Source: Rubellimicrobium sp. CFH 75288
Lineage (GTDB): Bacteria; Pseudomonadota; Alphaproteobacteria; Rhodobacterales; Rhodobacteraceae
DNA: 64,000 nt
Assembly (NCBI RefSeq): GCF_009904055.1
Contig: NZ_WYDP01000003.1
Coordinates: 372,001 to 436,000 of the forward strand
Reading direction: 5' to 3'
The first letter of the stretch is position 1. Each line of letters opens with the position of its first letter. Positions 63,449 to 64,000 of the stretch are shown here, piece after piece. The position numbers and the translations under genes were made by a program. The notes under the pieces were generated by a model. It had not been told where the DNA came from. It worked only from the letters and a program-made list of their open reading frames with translations, and searched no databases.

Positions 63449-64000
63449 TCACCCCCCCGCGGCGCGGTCCTGCCGCCGCACCTCGTCCCAGAGCGCGTCC
63501 ATCTCGGCCAGCGTGCTGTCCTGCGGCCTCCGGCCCCGCTCGGCCAGCCGGTCCTCCACGGCGGCGAAGCGGCGCTCGAACTTGTCGCAGGCCCGCCGCA
63601 GCGCGGCTTCCGGGTCCACGCCCAGATGCCGGGCGAGGTTGGCCAGCACGAACAGGAGGTCCCCCACCTCCTCCTCGCGCGCGTCCGGCCCCTCGGCCGC
63701 GGCGACCTCGCGCGCCTCCTCGGCGACCTTCTCCAGCACCGGCCCCGCATCGGGCCAGTCGAAGCCCACCCGCGCCGCCCGGGCCTGCAGCTTCTCCGCG
63801 CGCTTCAGCGCGGGCAGCGCGCGCGCCACGCCGTCCAGCACGCGCCCCGCGCCCCGCTCGAGCGCCTTCTGCGCCTCCCAGGCGCGGGTCTGCTCGGCCG
63901 CCGTCCGCACGGCGCCCTCGCCGAAGACATGCGGATGGCGGGCCACCATCTTGTCGGCCACCGCCGCCGCCACGTCGGCAAAGTCGAACAGCCCCGCCTC
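63449..64000 (-). CDS. mazG: Nucleoside triphosphate pyrophosphohydrolase MazG (5' end outside window)
   Basis: The visible 183 C-terminal residues match the second MazG domain: KLQARAARVGFDWPDAGPVLEKVAEE (in part), the metal-binding EEEVGDLLFVLANLARHLG, and PEAALRRACDKFERRFAAVE. The gene begins beyond base 64000 on the minus strand. MazG removes pyrophosphate from nucleoside triphosphates, limiting misincorporation and influencing ppGpp. Its stop lies 7 bp from the convergent ABC-F stop. Confidence 0.95.
   Translation of the reverse strand, partial: EAGLFDFADVAAAVADKMVARHPHVFGEGAVRTAAEQTRAWEAQKALERGAGRVLDGVARALPALKRAEKLQARAARVGFDWPDAGPVLEKVAEEAREVAAAEGPDAREEEVGDLLFVLANLARHLGVDPEAALRRACDKFERRFAAVEDRLAERGRRPQDSTLAEMDALWDEVRRQDRAAGG

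Overview
This window is very GC-rich and densely coded. It has the look of an alphaproteobacterial chromosome, most likely Rhodobacterales (Rhodobacteraceae): two TRAP transporters, several sugar ABC importers, an Lrp-type regulator next to a putA without an N-terminal DNA-binding domain, and a type-II glycerate kinase. Taxonomy is inferred from gene content only. I see no insertion sequence, integrase, phage gene, CRISPR array or rRNA. No gene-free stretch exceeds 300 bases; the longest (29040-29332, between an M15-like lipoprotein gene and a TRAP operon) holds only presumed divergent promoters.

Layout. (A) 1-3899: putA (3' end outside the window) with a divergent Lrp/AsnC regulator, then tRNA-Leu(UAA). 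(B) 4015-11633: a sugar-acid locus with a LacI regulator, an IlvD/Edd dehydratase and a nitrilase-family hydrolase, divergent from a TRAP transporter (dctQMP) and an EamA exporter. (C) 11630-24509: thirteen minus-strand genes headed by a FadR-type GntR regulator. They encode two complete sugar ABC importers, an enolase-superfamily dehydratase/racemase, an SDR, aldose epimerase-fold proteins, a MocE-type Rieske ferredoxin and a PanB-like protein that lacks the usual metal ligands. A MocD-type membrane di-iron oxygenase is divergent from the regulator. I read this as a catabolic locus for an O-methylated (or otherwise ether- or N-substituted) sugar or cyclitol, and it is the most interesting region. 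(D) 24517-29039: GH13 trehalose synthase-like enzyme, SDR, MOSC protein, a small unknown protein and an M15-like lipoprotein. (E) 29333-39067: a TRAP transporter, an amidase, a 50-residue membrane protein and ureDABCEFG in one direction, suggesting import and breakdown of an amide that yields urea or ammonia.

(F) 39135-55629: a long plus-strand catabolic operon with a Gfo/Idh/MocA oxidoreductase, CoA-transferase, enoyl-CoA hydratase, aldehyde dehydrogenase, a sugar ABC importer, two GMC oxidoreductases, an SDR, a DapA-like DUF993 protein, a LacI regulator and glycerate 2-kinase. A promoter with a LacI-like operator precedes it. The end products are probably glycerate and an acyl-CoA; the substrate is unknown. 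(G) 55642-64000: tRNA-Cys, tRNA-Phe, a glycosyltransferase-like and a methyltransferase-like pair, D-lactate dehydrogenase with lactate permease, two small unknown proteins, a YfcE-like phosphoesterase, an ABC-F ATPase and mazG (5' end outside the window).

A recurring feature is tight translational coupling (ATGA/TGATG/GTGA overlaps). Strong hairpins directly follow four of the five solute-binding-protein genes, probably setting excess expression of the binding protein over its membrane partners.
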